Of a stretch of 64,000 nt of DNA, positions 34,325-43,918 are shown in pieces (within the stretch, counting starts at the first letter, position 1; every line of letters begins with the position of its first letter). Origin of the DNA: [Eubacterium] infirmum (GTDB lineage Bacteria > Bacillota > Clostridia > Peptostreptococcales > Anaerovoracaceae). A model generated the notes under the pieces. That model saw nothing but the letters and a program-made list of their open reading frames with translations, was not told the origin of the DNA and did not search any database. Position numbers and translations under genes: made by a program. The stretch covers positions 248,001 to 312,000 of the forward strand of contig UGGN01000002.1 of NCBI GenBank assembly GCA_900450455.1. The letters are read 5' to 3'.

Positions 34325-37300
34325 TGTACTTCAAAAGATTAGAAATGCATGGATTCAAATCATTTGCGGATCCTGTTGTTATTGAGTTTCATGAGGGAAT
34401 AACCTGTGTTGTCGGTCCTAATGGAAGCGGCAAGAGCAATATAAGCGATGCCATTAGATGGGTTCTCGGAGAACAAAGTCCGAAAGCACTCAGAGGTGGC
34501 AAGATGGAAGAAGTTATCTTTGCCGGTACAGCAAGTAGAAAGTCACGAGGTATGGCAGAGGTTGTTCTTGTCATAGACAATTCCAGCGGAATCCTAAATG
34601 TGGATTACAATGAGGTTGCAATAACAAGAAGGATGTATCGCTCGGGTGAAAGTGAATACCTAATTAACAATAATCCTTGCAGACTGAGGGATATACGTGA
34701 GCTTATAATGGACACCGGTATAGGGGTAGACGGATATTCTTTGATTGGACAGGGTAAAATTGCTGATATTGTAAGCACCAAGCCGGAAAGTAGAAGAGAG
34801 ATTTTCGAAGAAGCGGCCGGTGTTGTAATGTACAAAAATAGACGAAGTGATGCCGAAAAAAAACTGGAATCGACATCAGCAAATCTTGAGCGTGTCGATG
34901 ACATAGTTTCTGAGATTGAGTCACGCATAGGACAACTTAAAGATGACAGTGAGAAGGCAAAGGAATTTGTCAATCTCAGAGATAAGTATAAGGATTTAGA
35001 GATAAACCTTATTTTGAGAAACATAGCTAATCTTGAAAAGAACAGCGACATATATAAGACGGATATCGCCGGTTTTGAAGCAGAGATATCAAAGGTAAAA
35101 GAAGAGAGCGAGGAACTCATAAACAGATATGAGGAGCTCACAAGCAGAAGGGAGCTTCTTGATAAGCTTTCCGATGAGACTCGTGATAAGATTATGGATG
35201 CTGTTCAAAGGATTAACTCAGCTATAAGCGAAGGTAAACTGAGCGAACAGAGACTTGTAGGAATCGAAAACGAGAGCAATATCATCAATTCAGATATTGT
35301 TTCAATTAACGAGAGAAAGCTCGCAGAAGAGGAGATGCTGACCAATGTCTGCGATGACTTTGACTATCTAAGCAAGGAGCTTGAAAGCGCAAGCTTAAAG
35401 CTTAACGAGAAAATCACAAGGTATAACGAGCTTGCTTCACAGCAGGCAGAAAAGCTTGCAGAGGCAGACGATGGAAAGCGTAAGGTATTTGAACTTCATA
35501 ACAGAGTTAGTGCGAGTGAAAGTGAATCAAAGGGCTACGAGAATCTTAAGAAAACTCTTTTGAGAAGAAGAGAAGAACTGGAGGCACTAAGAGACGAAAA
35601 TAGTGAGGCAGATAGACAGATAAGCGACAGTTTAAGTGGTAATCTTCAGGAAATCGAAGAAAGCGAGGATAAGGCTGAAAAGTTAAGAGCGAAGCTTTCA
35701 GAGCTTGAGACCAGCATAGCAAAGACCTCTCAGAATATTAAAGATAAGGAAGAACAACTTGCCAGAGAGCGTCTGGAAGCCGGAAGAATACAAACCAGGC
35801 TCCATACAATAGAGGAGATGGAGAGCAATTACGAGGGATATAATCTTGGCGTTAGGTCTTTGATGAAGAAGAATCTAAGCGGAATCAGAGGTGTAACGGC
35901 GGAGCTTATGGAGGTTCCTAAAGGATATGAGCTTGCTGTTGAAACTGCAATGGGAGCATCACTTCAGAATGTAATCTGCGAAAGCGACGATGATGCAAAG
36001 TGCGCAGTTAAATTCCTCAAGGAGAACCGTGTTGGACGAATTACCTTCCTTCCTATTACTTCAATTAGGGCCGGTAAGCAGTCTATAAACGATAAGATAA
36101 AGGATGACAAGGGCTTTGTAGGAATGGCCGTTGATATCGTAAAGTTTGATAAAGAGCTTGCAAATATCTACAGCTATCTACTAGGTAGAGTTGCAATTGT
36201 TAAGGATATGGATAGCGCTATCAGGCTATCAAAAATTTCACAGGGACTAAGGTTTGTTACACCGGAAGGTGAAATAGTTAATGCATCAGGAGCTATAACG
36301 GGCGGTGCATATAAGAATAAATCGGCTAATTTGCTTGAGCGTAAGGCTGAGATAGGTGACCTGGAGAAGGGTCTTAAAGCATATAATCTGAGCATCGATA
36401 AGATGGTAGAGGAACTTTCAAAGCTCAAGGCTAGACAGACTGATGAGAGAGAGATGTTCAATGATCTAAGTTCTGACTTTAGAGAGGCTGATCTGAATTT
36501 GAACAGGTTAAAGAGCCTTGTAGAGTCGGAAAAGATAAGAGCAGAAGAGCAGTCAAAGAGCCTAAAGCGTGTAGAATCAGAGCTTGCTGAGATAGATAAG
36601 CAGACCAAGGAAGCTGATGAACTAATTCTAAAATTAAATAATCAGGCAGAGAAGCTGCAAAATGAAATAAAAAAAATCCAGTCAAATACGGAGACAGTGC
36701 TTAGAGAAATTGATTCTATCAAAGCTGAAACAGATAAGGCGAGTGAGGGTGTTACAAAGCACAGAATCAGCTTAAATGAAATTGAAACCAGACTCGAAAA
36801 CAGCGAAGCCGAGAAGAGCAAAATCAAAAGACGACTCGAAGCTATGGAAAGCCAGCTCAATGATAAGCTGGAAGCTCTTGATAAATTAAAGCTTGAGAAA
36901 GATCTTCTTTTAAATAGCAGAGATAACAAGGAAGTGCTTGAAATCTTTGAGAGAGAAAAGCTAGAGCTGGAATCCAACTTGGCGGAGGTTAGTGAGGACA
37001 GACAGACTGTAATCACACAGCTTCAGGAATTTGATGAGAAACAGAAACTAGCTTTAGATAAGCTTAACGGACTTAGGGATAACAAGTATCAGCTTGATTT
37101 AAAAATAAGTAAGAGCGAGGCTCAGCTTGAGTCTCTAAAGGAAAAACTATGGGATGAGTTTGAAATAAGTTATGCTCAGGCTATGGACTTCCAAAAGGAA
37201 GACTTTGTTTATTCACAGGCAATAAAGGAAGAACGCAGAATAAAGAGTCGTATGAGAGAGCTCGGGGATGTAAATATCGGTGCCATAGCTGAATATGAGC

Positions 37301-37869
37301 AGGTTTCAGAGCGCTATGAATTCCTGACATCTCAGAGAAACGATATTAATGCAGCAAAAGAAGAGCTGATTAAAATAATCTCAGATATGGATAAGACCAT
37401 AAGGAGAAGATTTAAAGATAATTTTGATAAGGTTGTTGTTAACTTTGAGGAGATATTTAAGTCACTGTTTGGCGGAGGCTATGCGGAATTGAGGCTGGAA
37501 GACGAAAACAATCCCCTAACAAGTGGAATTGAAATTATCGCTCAGCCACCGGGGAAGAAGCTTCAGAACATCAATTTGATGTCAGGTGGTGAAAAAACAA
37601 TGACGGCAATTGCACTGATGTTTGCGGTACTTAAGACGAAACCGACACCATTCTGTATACTTGATGAGGTCGAAGCCGCACTGGACGACAGCAATATAGA
37701 TAGATTCGCAGAATATCTGAAGAACTTTAAAGAAATACAGTTCACACTGGTAACTCATCAAAAGGCGACGATGGAGCACGCTGATGTACTATACGGTGTA
37801 ACCATGCCGGAGCACGGAATATCAAAGCTACTCAGTCTGAGACTGGGCGATGATTTTGATATAGAGTAA
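34324..37869 (+). CDS. smc: Chromosome segregation protein SMC
   Basis: 1181 residues, standard bacterial SMC. The N-terminal ATPase half has Walker A GPNGSGKS (31-38) and IGQGKIADI. Two long coiled coils (about 165-500 and 670-1010) flank a hinge with GVTAELMEVPKGYELAVETAMG and the glycine-rich ASGAITGGAY. The C-terminal half carries the signature LMSGGEKTMTAIALMFA and Walker B FCILDEVEAALD. SMC compacts and segregates replicated chromosomes with ScpAB. The ATG overlaps the rnc stop and ftsY follows. Confidence 0.97.
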   Translation: MYFKRLEMHGFKSFADPVVIEFHEGITCVVGPNGSGKSNISDAIRWVLGEQSPKALRGGKMEEVIFAGTASRKSRGMAEVVLVIDNSSGILNVDYNEVAITRRMYRSGESEYLINNNPCRLRDIRELIMDTGIGVDGYSLIGQGKIADIVSTKPESRREIFEEAAGVVMYKNRRSDAEKKLESTSANLERVDDIVSEIESRIGQLKDDSEKAKEFVNLRDKYKDLEINLILRNIANLEKNSDIYKTDIAGFEAEISKVKEESEELINRYEELTSRRELLDKLSDETRDKIMDAVQRINSAISEGKLSEQRLVGIENESNIINSDIVSINERKLAEEEMLTNVCDDFDYLSKELESASLKLNEKITRYNELASQQAEKLAEADDGKRKVFELHNRVSASESESKGYENLKKTLLRRREELEALRDENSEADRQISDSLSGNLQEIEESEDKAEKLRAKLSELETSIAKTSQNIKDKEEQLARERLEAGRIQTRLHTIEEMESNYEGYNLGVRSLMKKNLSGIRGVTAELMEVPKGYELAVETAMGASLQNVICESDDDAKCAVKFLKENRVGRITFLPITSIRAGKQSINDKIKDDKGFVGMAVDIVKFDKELANIYSYLLGRVAIVKDMDSAIRLSKISQGLRFVTPEGEIVNASGAITGGAYKNKSANLLERKAEIGDLEKGLKAYNLSIDKMVEELSKLKARQTDEREMFNDLSSDFREADLNLNRLKSLVESEKIRAEEQSKSLKRVESELAEIDKQTKEADELILKLNNQAEKLQNEIKKIQSNTETVLREIDSIKAETDKASEGVTKHRISLNEIETRLENSEAEKSKIKRRLEAMESQLNDKLEALDKLKLEKDLLLNSRDNKEVLEIFEREKLELESNLAEVSEDRQTVITQLQEFDEKQKLALDKLNGLRDNKYQLDLKISKSEAQLESLKEKLWDEFEISYAQAMDFQKEDFVYSQAIKEERRIKSRMRELGDVNIGAIAEYEQVSERYEFLTSQRNDINAAKEELIKIISDMDKTIRRRFKDNFDKVVVNFEEIFKSLFGGGYAELRLEDENNPLTSGIEIIAQPPGKKLQNINLMSGGEKTMTAIALMFAVLKTKPTPFCILDEVEAALDDSNIDRFAEYLKNFKEIQFTLVTHQKATMEHADVLYGVTMPEHGISKLLSLRLGDDFDIE

Positions 37870-37878
37870 GGAGGAAAT

Positions 37879-38781
37879 ATGGCAATCATAGGAGGAAAGA
37901 AAAAAGGCTTTTTCGGGAAACTATCCGAGAGAATCAGCGATACTCTGATGTCGCGCGCAACGGTAGATGAGGAAATGCTCGATGAGCTGGAAGAGATTCT
38001 TATAACTTCAGATATCGGAATGGATACGACGATGAGGATAATGCAGGACCTCCGTGACCATATCCAGATTAACCATATAACAAAGCCGGAGAGAGTTAAG
38101 GATGCACTTACAAACGTAATGACCTTAATCTTGAATAAGGGCGATAGATGTAAACTTTGCGATGAGATGCCGCTTATAATTCTTGTAATAGGAATAAACG
38201 GTGGCGGAAAGACTACTTCTATAGCAAAACTTGGAAACATGCTCAAGGCTCAGGGTAAGAGCGTAATGTTTGCAGCAGCGGATACATTTAGAGCTGCAGC
38301 ATCTGAACAGCTGAAGATTTGGGGAGATAGAATCGGTGTAAATACCGTTATGCATCAGGAGGGAGCAGATCCGTCTGCGGTTATCTACGATGCCATTCAG
38401 TCTGCCAAGGCAAGAAATATAGATGTTCTGATATGCGATACAGCCGGAAGACTTCAGACAAAGAAGAACCTCATGAACGAGCTGGAAAAGATGAACAAGG
38501 TTATTTCGAGGGAGTTTCCTGAGGCAAACAGAGAGACCTTACTTGTGCTGGATGCTACAAATGGTAAAAATGCTATTTCGCAGGCCAAGGAGTTTAACGA
38601 AGTGGCTGAGATTACAGGACTTATTATAACAAAGCTTGACGGAACAGCTAAGGGCGGAATAGCTATAAGCATTACAGATGAATTTAGCATTCCTATAAAG
38701 TTTATCGGAGTAGGTGAAGGACTCAATGATCTTAACCCTTTTGATGCCAGAGAGTTTGCAGGAGGTATTTTTGATGAGTAG
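37879..38781 (+). CDS. ftsY: Signal recognition particle receptor FtsY
   Basis: 300 residues; docks SRP-bound ribosomes at the membrane. It consists almost wholly of the NG domain and lacks the long acidic A domain of E. coli FtsY, as usual in Gram-positives. GTPase motifs: G1 GINGGGKTTS, DTFRAAASEQL, G3 DTAGR, G4 TKLDGTAKGG. The N-terminus is basic (GGKKKGFFGK), suited to lipid contact. It overlaps der by 8 bases. Confidence 0.96.
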   Translation: MAIIGGKKKGFFGKLSERISDTLMSRATVDEEMLDELEEILITSDIGMDTTMRIMQDLRDHIQINHITKPERVKDALTNVMTLILNKGDRCKLCDEMPLIILVIGINGGGKTTSIAKLGNMLKAQGKSVMFAAADTFRAAASEQLKIWGDRIGVNTVMHQEGADPSAVIYDAIQSAKARNIDVLICDTAGRLQTKKNLMNELEKMNKVISREFPEANRETLLVLDATNGKNAISQAKEFNEVAEITGLIITKLDGTAKGGIAISITDEFSIPIKFIGVGEGLNDLNPFDAREFAGGIFDE

Positions 38782-40093
38782 ACCTATTGTTGCCGTTGTA
38801 GGTAGACCTAATGTAGGAAAGTCTACATTTTTTAATAAGATAGTCGGAAGAAGAGTTTCAATCGTTGAGGATACTCCCGGTGTGACTCGTGATCGTATCT
38901 ATGCCGAAGCTGAGTGGAATGGCATTAAGTTTGATCTTATTGACACCGGCGGTATTGAGCCTGATAGTAAGGATATAATCCTGTCTCAGATGCGTGAACA
39001 GGCACAGATGGCCATGGATATGGCGGATGTAATACTTTTCATCGTAGATGGCAAGGACGGAATTACCACTGCTGATGAAGAAGTTGCCGGTATGCTTCGC
39101 AGAACGGGGAAGAAAATCATTTTGCTTGTAAATAAGATAGATAATCCTCGTAAAATTCCTGATAACTTCTATGATTTCTATGCTTTGGGACTTGGCGAGC
39201 CTATTCCTGTTTCATCAGTAAATATGCTTAATCTAGGTGATGTACTTGACGATATAGTTAAATCATTCCCTGATAACAAGTACGAAGAAACTGATGATAT
39301 TAAGGTTTCGGTTATAGGAAAGCCGAATGTAGGTAAATCTTCCCTGATAAATGCATTAGTTAACGATAACAGAGTTATAGTTTCGCCAATTGCCGGAACG
39401 ACTAGAGATGCTATAGATACACCTTTTGAGTGGGAGGAAAATAAATATCTTCTCATAGATACTGCCGGTATAAGAAGGAAGAGCAAAGTAAACGAGGATA
39501 TAGAGCGTTATAGCGTAATCAGATCCATCGCAGCTATTGAAAGATGTGATGTATGTCTCGTTTTGATAGATGCTGAGGAAGGTTTAACAGAACAGGATAA
39601 GAAAATTGCCGGTGAGGCACATGAGGCAGGCAAGGGAATAGTTGTTGTTGTAAACAAGTGGGATTTTGTTCACAAAGAAACAAATACTATGCGCGATTAC
39701 AGGCGTAAGATAGAATCAGAACTCCTCTTCATGTCATATGCTCCTGTCATCTTCATCTCAGCACTCAAAAAGGAAAGGCTGGGTGAAGTTATGGCAATGG
39801 TAAAGTTTGTTGCCGAAAAACGTGCGCTAAGAGTTCCTACGGGTCAGCTGAACAGCCTGATTGCAGATGCAGTTTTAATGAATCAGCCGCCTGCTGATAA
39901 GGGCAAAAGGCTTAAGGTTTATTATGCAACGCAGATAGGTGTCAAACCGCCACTATTTGCATTTTCTATAAACGATAGAGAGCTTATGCACTTTTCTTAT
40001 GCAAGATATCTTGAGAATAAGATAAGGGCAGCCTTCGGTTTTGAGGGAACATCTATTAAGTTCCTGTTTAGAGAAAGAGGAGAAAAGAAGTAG
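38774..40093 (+). CDS. der: Ribosome biogenesis GTPase Der (EngA)
   Basis: 439 residues with two tandem GTPase domains and a C-terminal KH-like domain. First G1 is GRPNVGKSTFFN with DTGG, second G1 is GKPNVGKSSLIN with DTAG; NKID and NKWD are the G4 boxes. I start at ATG 38774 (MSRPIVAVVG), which has GGAGGT 7 bases upstream, not at an upstream in-frame ATG inside ftsY. Der is essential for 50S assembly. Confidence 0.96.
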   Translation: MSRPIVAVVGRPNVGKSTFFNKIVGRRVSIVEDTPGVTRDRIYAEAEWNGIKFDLIDTGGIEPDSKDIILSQMREQAQMAMDMADVILFIVDGKDGITTADEEVAGMLRRTGKKIILLVNKIDNPRKIPDNFYDFYALGLGEPIPVSSVNMLNLGDVLDDIVKSFPDNKYEETDDIKVSVIGKPNVGKSSLINALVNDNRVIVSPIAGTTRDAIDTPFEWEENKYLLIDTAGIRRKSKVNEDIERYSVIRSIAAIERCDVCLVLIDAEEGLTEQDKKIAGEAHEAGKGIVVVVNKWDFVHKETNTMRDYRRKIESELLFMSYAPVIFISALKKERLGEVMAMVKFVAEKRALRVPTGQLNSLIADAVLMNQPPADKGKRLKVYYATQIGVKPPLFAFSINDRELMHFSYARYLENKIRAAFGFEGTSIKFLFRERGEKK

Positions 40094-40095
40094 GG

Positions 40096-40701
40096 ATGAT
40101 TAGCGTAAAATTTATTATTTTACTTTTGATAGCCTATATGCTGGGTAATATATCACCGTCTACAATTCTTGCTAAGGCAAAGGGTATAGACATCAAAAAG
40201 GCCGGAAGCGGAAACGCAGGAACCACAAATGCTCTTAGAGTCCTCGGTGGGAAGGCAGCCGCCATAACTTTAGTTATAGATATAGGTAAAGGATTCCTTG
40301 CAGTTTTCCTTGCAGGGATGTTCTTAAATCCAATGCAAGTTTCATTTTGTGCACTTGCGGTATTCCTGGGACACGTTTGGCCTGTTTTGATAAAGTTCAA
40401 AGGAGGTAAGGGTGTTGCTACGGCATTCGGTGCGATTCTTGCCCTAAACTGGCAACTCGCTTTGATATGTCTGGGAATAGTTGCACTGGTTGTTATTGTT
40501 ACAAGGATGGTTTCGTTGGGTTCCGTAACAGCAGCGCTTGCATTTCCATTTTTGGCATACTTCATGGAAAAGGAGTTTTTGCCTGCCGGCGTATGTATGG
40601 CATTGATTTTGATATTCAAGCATAGAGCTAATATAGGAAGAATCCTATCAGGAAAAGAGAATAAGCTAAGCTTTAAGAAAAAGGAGAACAAAGTTGAATA
40701 A
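40096..40701 (+). CDS. plsY: Glycerol-3-phosphate acyltransferase PlsY
   Basis: 201-residue polytopic membrane enzyme that acylates glycerol 3-phosphate with the acyl-phosphate made by PlsX. The three family motifs are visible: the first in KAGSGNAGTTNALRVLG, the second in GHVWPVLIKFKGGKGVATAFG, and the third near FKHRANIGRILSGKENK. Five hydrophobic segments. It starts 2 bases after der and overlaps gpsA by 8 bases. Confidence 0.95.
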   Translation: MISVKFIILLLIAYMLGNISPSTILAKAKGIDIKKAGSGNAGTTNALRVLGGKAAAITLVIDIGKGFLAVFLAGMFLNPMQVSFCALAVFLGHVWPVLIKFKGGKGVATAFGAILALNWQLALICLGIVALVVIVTRMVSLGSVTAALAFPFLAYFMEKEFLPAGVCMALILIFKHRANIGRILSGKENKLSFKKKENKVE

Positions 40702-41704
40702 GGCGATTGATACAAAGATTACAGTAGTCGGGTTCGGTAGCTGGGGAACAGCTTTAACGGTTCTTTTGGCGAATAAGGGATACAATGTCAAAGTTACAGC
40801 AAGAAATATCGACCACATTGCCGAGGTCGAGTATTTAAGGTCTAATATAAGATATTTGCCACAGGTTAGAATACCTGATAGTGTAAAGTTTGAAAACAAG
40901 CTGAACACAGCAGTAGAGGATGCCGATATCGTTCTCTTTGCAGTTCCGGCTCAACATTTTGCGAATACACTGAAGAAGGCTGTTGGCTCGATTCCTGAGG
41001 ATGCTATAATTGTAAACGTTGCTAAGGGTATCGACATGAACAGTCTAAAGAGACTTTCAGAGCTTTCCGCTGAGATTGCACCAAAGAATAGCTATGTTGC
41101 ACTTTCCGGACCATCGCACGCAGAGGAGGTAGGCCTAAACATGCCGGCCGGAGTCGTCGCTGCATCAAAGGATAAAGATGCAGCGCTAAAGATTCAGGAA
41201 GTCTTCATGAATGACAGATTTAGAGTATATACTCACGATGATATAATAGGCGTTGAACTAGGTGGAGCACTCAAGAATATCATGGCTATCGGAGCAGGAA
41301 TATCTGACGGCTTAGGCTATGGTGACAGTGCGAAGGCAGCTATGATGACTAGAGGAATCGCCGAGATTGCAAGATTAGGGATGAGTCTTGGAGCAAAACA
41401 GGAAACCTTTGCCGGCCTTAGTGGTATAGGCGATCTAATCGTAACCTGCACAAGCAATCACTCCAGAAATAGACGTTGCGGTCTTTTGATAGGTCAGGGA
41501 ATGAGTCCAAAAGAGGCGGCTGAGAGCATAGGAATGGTTGTCGAGGGAACAAGCACATGTGAAGCTGCATATAAGCTTGCCAAGTCATTAGGTGTCGATA
41601 TGCCTATTACAGAGATGATTCATGCCTGCTTAAACGGTGAAATCAATGCAAAGGAAGCTATCGATGTTCTTATGACTCGAAGCCCAAAAGACGAAAGAAA
41701 ATAA
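40694..41704 (+). CDS. gpsA: Glycerol-3-phosphate dehydrogenase [NAD(P)+]
   Basis: 336 residues; reduces dihydroxyacetone phosphate to glycerol 3-phosphate, the acceptor used by PlsY. The N-terminal Rossmann fold begins VVGFGSWGTALTVLLA, followed by FAVPAQ and the catalytic Lys region GGALKNIMAIGAGISDGLGYG. Further signature: LSGIGDLIVTCTS and SRNRRCG. The start is TTG, 7 bases after AAGGAG, and lies inside the end of plsY. Confidence 0.95.
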   Translation: MNKAIDTKITVVGFGSWGTALTVLLANKGYNVKVTARNIDHIAEVEYLRSNIRYLPQVRIPDSVKFENKLNTAVEDADIVLFAVPAQHFANTLKKAVGSIPEDAIIVNVAKGIDMNSLKRLSELSAEIAPKNSYVALSGPSHAEEVGLNMPAGVVAASKDKDAALKIQEVFMNDRFRVYTHDDIIGVELGGALKNIMAIGAGISDGLGYGDSAKAAMMTRGIAEIARLGMSLGAKQETFAGLSGIGDLIVTCTSNHSRNRRCGLLIGQGMSPKEAAESIGMVVEGTSTCEAAYKLAKSLGVDMPITEMIHACLNGEINAKEAIDVLMTRSPKDERK

Positions 41705-41717
41705 CTTAGGAGGACAG

Positions 41718-43034
41718 ATGTCCAGAACATTTCATATAACAACATTCGGCTGTCAGATGAATGAGCACGACTCGGAAATCATCGACGGCCTTCTCACAGA
41801 AAGAGGTTTTTCAAGTGTCAAAGAACGCAAAGACGCCTCTATAGTGATTATAAATACATGTAGCGTTAGAGATAACGCTGATAAGCGTTTCTTTGGAACT
41901 CTGGGACAACTTAAGAAGAGGAAAGAGAGCGATCCGTCATTTATAGTCTGTGTCTGTGGATGCATGATGCAGCAACAGAGAGTTGTCGACATTATAAAAG
42001 CCAAGTATCCGTGGGTAGACGTTATATTCGGAACAAACAGCATTCATCACATTCCTGAGCTGATTGAAAAGGTATCAATGGAGAAGGAAAAGCTTGTTGA
42101 CATTATCGAAAATACGGAGGAGATAGTCGAGGGACTTCCGGCGAAGAGACTCTTTAATCATAAGGCTTTGGTAAACATTATGTTCGGCTGTAACAATTTC
42201 TGTACTTACTGCATAGTTCCGTATACCAGAGGACGTGAAAAAAGCCGAAGACCTGAGGCAATATTAGCTGAGGTGAGAGAACTGGTGGAGGATGGAGTCA
42301 AGGAAATAATGCTGCTCGGTCAAAATGTGAACTCCTATGACGGGGACGGAACGAGCTTTGCCGAACTTCTCAAAATGATAAATGAGATAGATGGACTTGA
42401 GCGCATACGCTTTATGACTTCAAATCCAAAGGATCTTTCGGACGAGCTTATAGAAGCTTTTACGGTTTGCGACAAGCTCTGTCATAATCTGCATCTTCCT
42501 ATACAGTCGGGCAGCAATAGAGTGCTCAAGAGAATGAATAGAAAATATACCAGAGAGGATTATCTTAAGCTTATAGAAAAGCTAAGAATAAGAGTTCCGG
42601 ATATAACTCTTTCTACAGATATAATAGTAGGTTTTCCGGGAGAGACAGACGAGGACTTTGAGGAAACCCTAAGCCTTGTCAAGGAAGTTGAATATGACTC
42701 AGCATTTACTTTTATATATTCCATAAGGAAGGGAACTCCTGCAGAGAAGTATGATAATCAAGTTGAGGAAAGTGAAAAGCACAGGAGATTTGATCTTCTG
42801 GTCAGCACCGTAAACGAAATAAGCGAGAAGAAGAACAAAGTTTATCAGGATAGAATTGAAAAGATTTTAGTCGATGGTGTAAGCAAGAACAATAAGTTAA
42901 TGCTCACGGGAAGAACAGATGGATTTAAGCTTGTAAACTTCGCGGGTAAGAAGAATATGATAGGAAGTCTAGTAGATGTGAGGATAACAGATGCTAAAAC
43001 CTTCAGCTTACTCGGTGAAGTGATAGAAAAATAA
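41718..43034 (+). CDS. miaB: tRNA-2-methylthio-N6-dimethylallyladenosine synthase MiaB
   Basis: 438-residue radical SAM methylthiotransferase that modifies A37 of tRNAs reading UNN codons. The N-terminal UPF0004 domain has Cys in TFGCQMNEHDSE, NTCSVR and CGCMMQQ for the auxiliary cluster. The radical SAM cluster is CNNFCTYC in a region ending VPYTRGREKSR. A C-terminal TRAM domain (about 370-438) follows. AGGAGG precedes the ATG. It targets the tRNA-Phe, -Tyr, -Trp and -Ser(TGA) types encoded in this window. Confidence 0.96.
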   Translation: MSRTFHITTFGCQMNEHDSEIIDGLLTERGFSSVKERKDASIVIINTCSVRDNADKRFFGTLGQLKKRKESDPSFIVCVCGCMMQQQRVVDIIKAKYPWVDVIFGTNSIHHIPELIEKVSMEKEKLVDIIENTEEIVEGLPAKRLFNHKALVNIMFGCNNFCTYCIVPYTRGREKSRRPEAILAEVRELVEDGVKEIMLLGQNVNSYDGDGTSFAELLKMINEIDGLERIRFMTSNPKDLSDELIEAFTVCDKLCHNLHLPIQSGSNRVLKRMNRKYTREDYLKLIEKLRIRVPDITLSTDIIVGFPGETDEDFEETLSLVKEVEYDSAFTFIYSIRKGTPAEKYDNQVEESEKHRRFDLLVSTVNEISEKKNKVYQDRIEKILVDGVSKNNKLMLTGRTDGFKLVNFAGKKNMIGSLVDVRITDAKTFSLLGEVIEK

Positions 43035-43047
43035 ATGGAGAAAAGGA

Positions 43048-43764
43048 ATGAAGATAAATCAAAATCAAATAAATTCAGCGATTCTACTCGTTGCACTTGT
43101 CGTTGTACTAAACTTATTACAGGGAAACAATTTATTTAGCATGAACATGATTATAACAAAGCTATACATGCTTCCGGGAATAATCATAGGACTCACACTG
43201 CATGAGTTTTCTCATGCCATGGTATCATATAAACTTGGAGATCCAACCCCAAAGCAGCAGGGACGCATTAGTATAAACCCGCTTAAGCATATTGATCCGA
43301 TTGGATTTGTAGCACTTATCATGGCAGGCTTTGGATGGGGCGTACCTGTACAGATAAATCCTAACTACTATAAGAAAAGAAGATTAGGAGAGGCACTTGT
43401 AGCAGTTGCCGGTGTAAGCATGAACCTCGTTTTGGCATTTATATTTGCACTATTACTTAAGCTTATCTATGCAAGTGGATTAGCTGCAGGTTCTCAGCAA
43501 CCTACATATGCCATAGCTATGATATTACAGTACGGCATTTTGATAAACATCATGCTTATGGTATTCAATCTGCTCCCAATTCCGCCATTAGACGGATTTA
43601 ATCTAATAACACAGATTTTCAGGCTCGATAAGTACTCGTGGTGGTATCAGTTCTACCGTCTCGGTACATTTATCTTGCTAGGGCTAATCTTGTTAAATGT
43701 ACTTGATATTGTCATCAATCCGCTAATAAACGGCATATTCAATGCGATAATGGGCATAGTGTAA
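43048..43764 (+). CDS. Site-2 protease family (M50) membrane metallopeptidase
   Basis: 238 residues with about six hydrophobic segments. The zinc motif is LHEFSHAMVSYKLGD (HExxH type) and the second-site motif is NLLPIPPLDGFNL with the Asp ligand. NPLKHIDPIGF and the FGWGVPVQINP stretch are typical of the compact rhomboid-like M50 group without PDZ domain. These proteases cut within membranes, but substrates of this subgroup are largely unknown. It sits 13 bases after miaB. Confidence 0.88.
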   Translation: MKINQNQINSAILLVALVVVLNLLQGNNLFSMNMIITKLYMLPGIIIGLTLHEFSHAMVSYKLGDPTPKQQGRISINPLKHIDPIGFVALIMAGFGWGVPVQINPNYYKKRRLGEALVAVAGVSMNLVLAFIFALLLKLIYASGLAAGSQQPTYAIAMILQYGILINIMLMVFNLLPIPPLDGFNLITQIFRLDKYSWWYQFYRLGTFILLGLILLNVLDIVINPLINGIFNAIMGIV

Positions 43765-43918
43765 ATCGCTAAAACAACATATTGATGTAGTTCATAATAA
43801 ACAGATGGATTTTATGGTGCTTATATGTTAACATACACATAATCGTATGTAATATGCTGAACTATACAGACATGTTATATGAAAATATAAAAAATTATAA
43901 AAAAGAGGTTTAGTATTT

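Noticed and set aside
38714..38773. Longer der start inside ftsY
   Set aside because: The internal ATG at 38774 has a strong ribosome site and begins exactly at the conserved der N-terminus.
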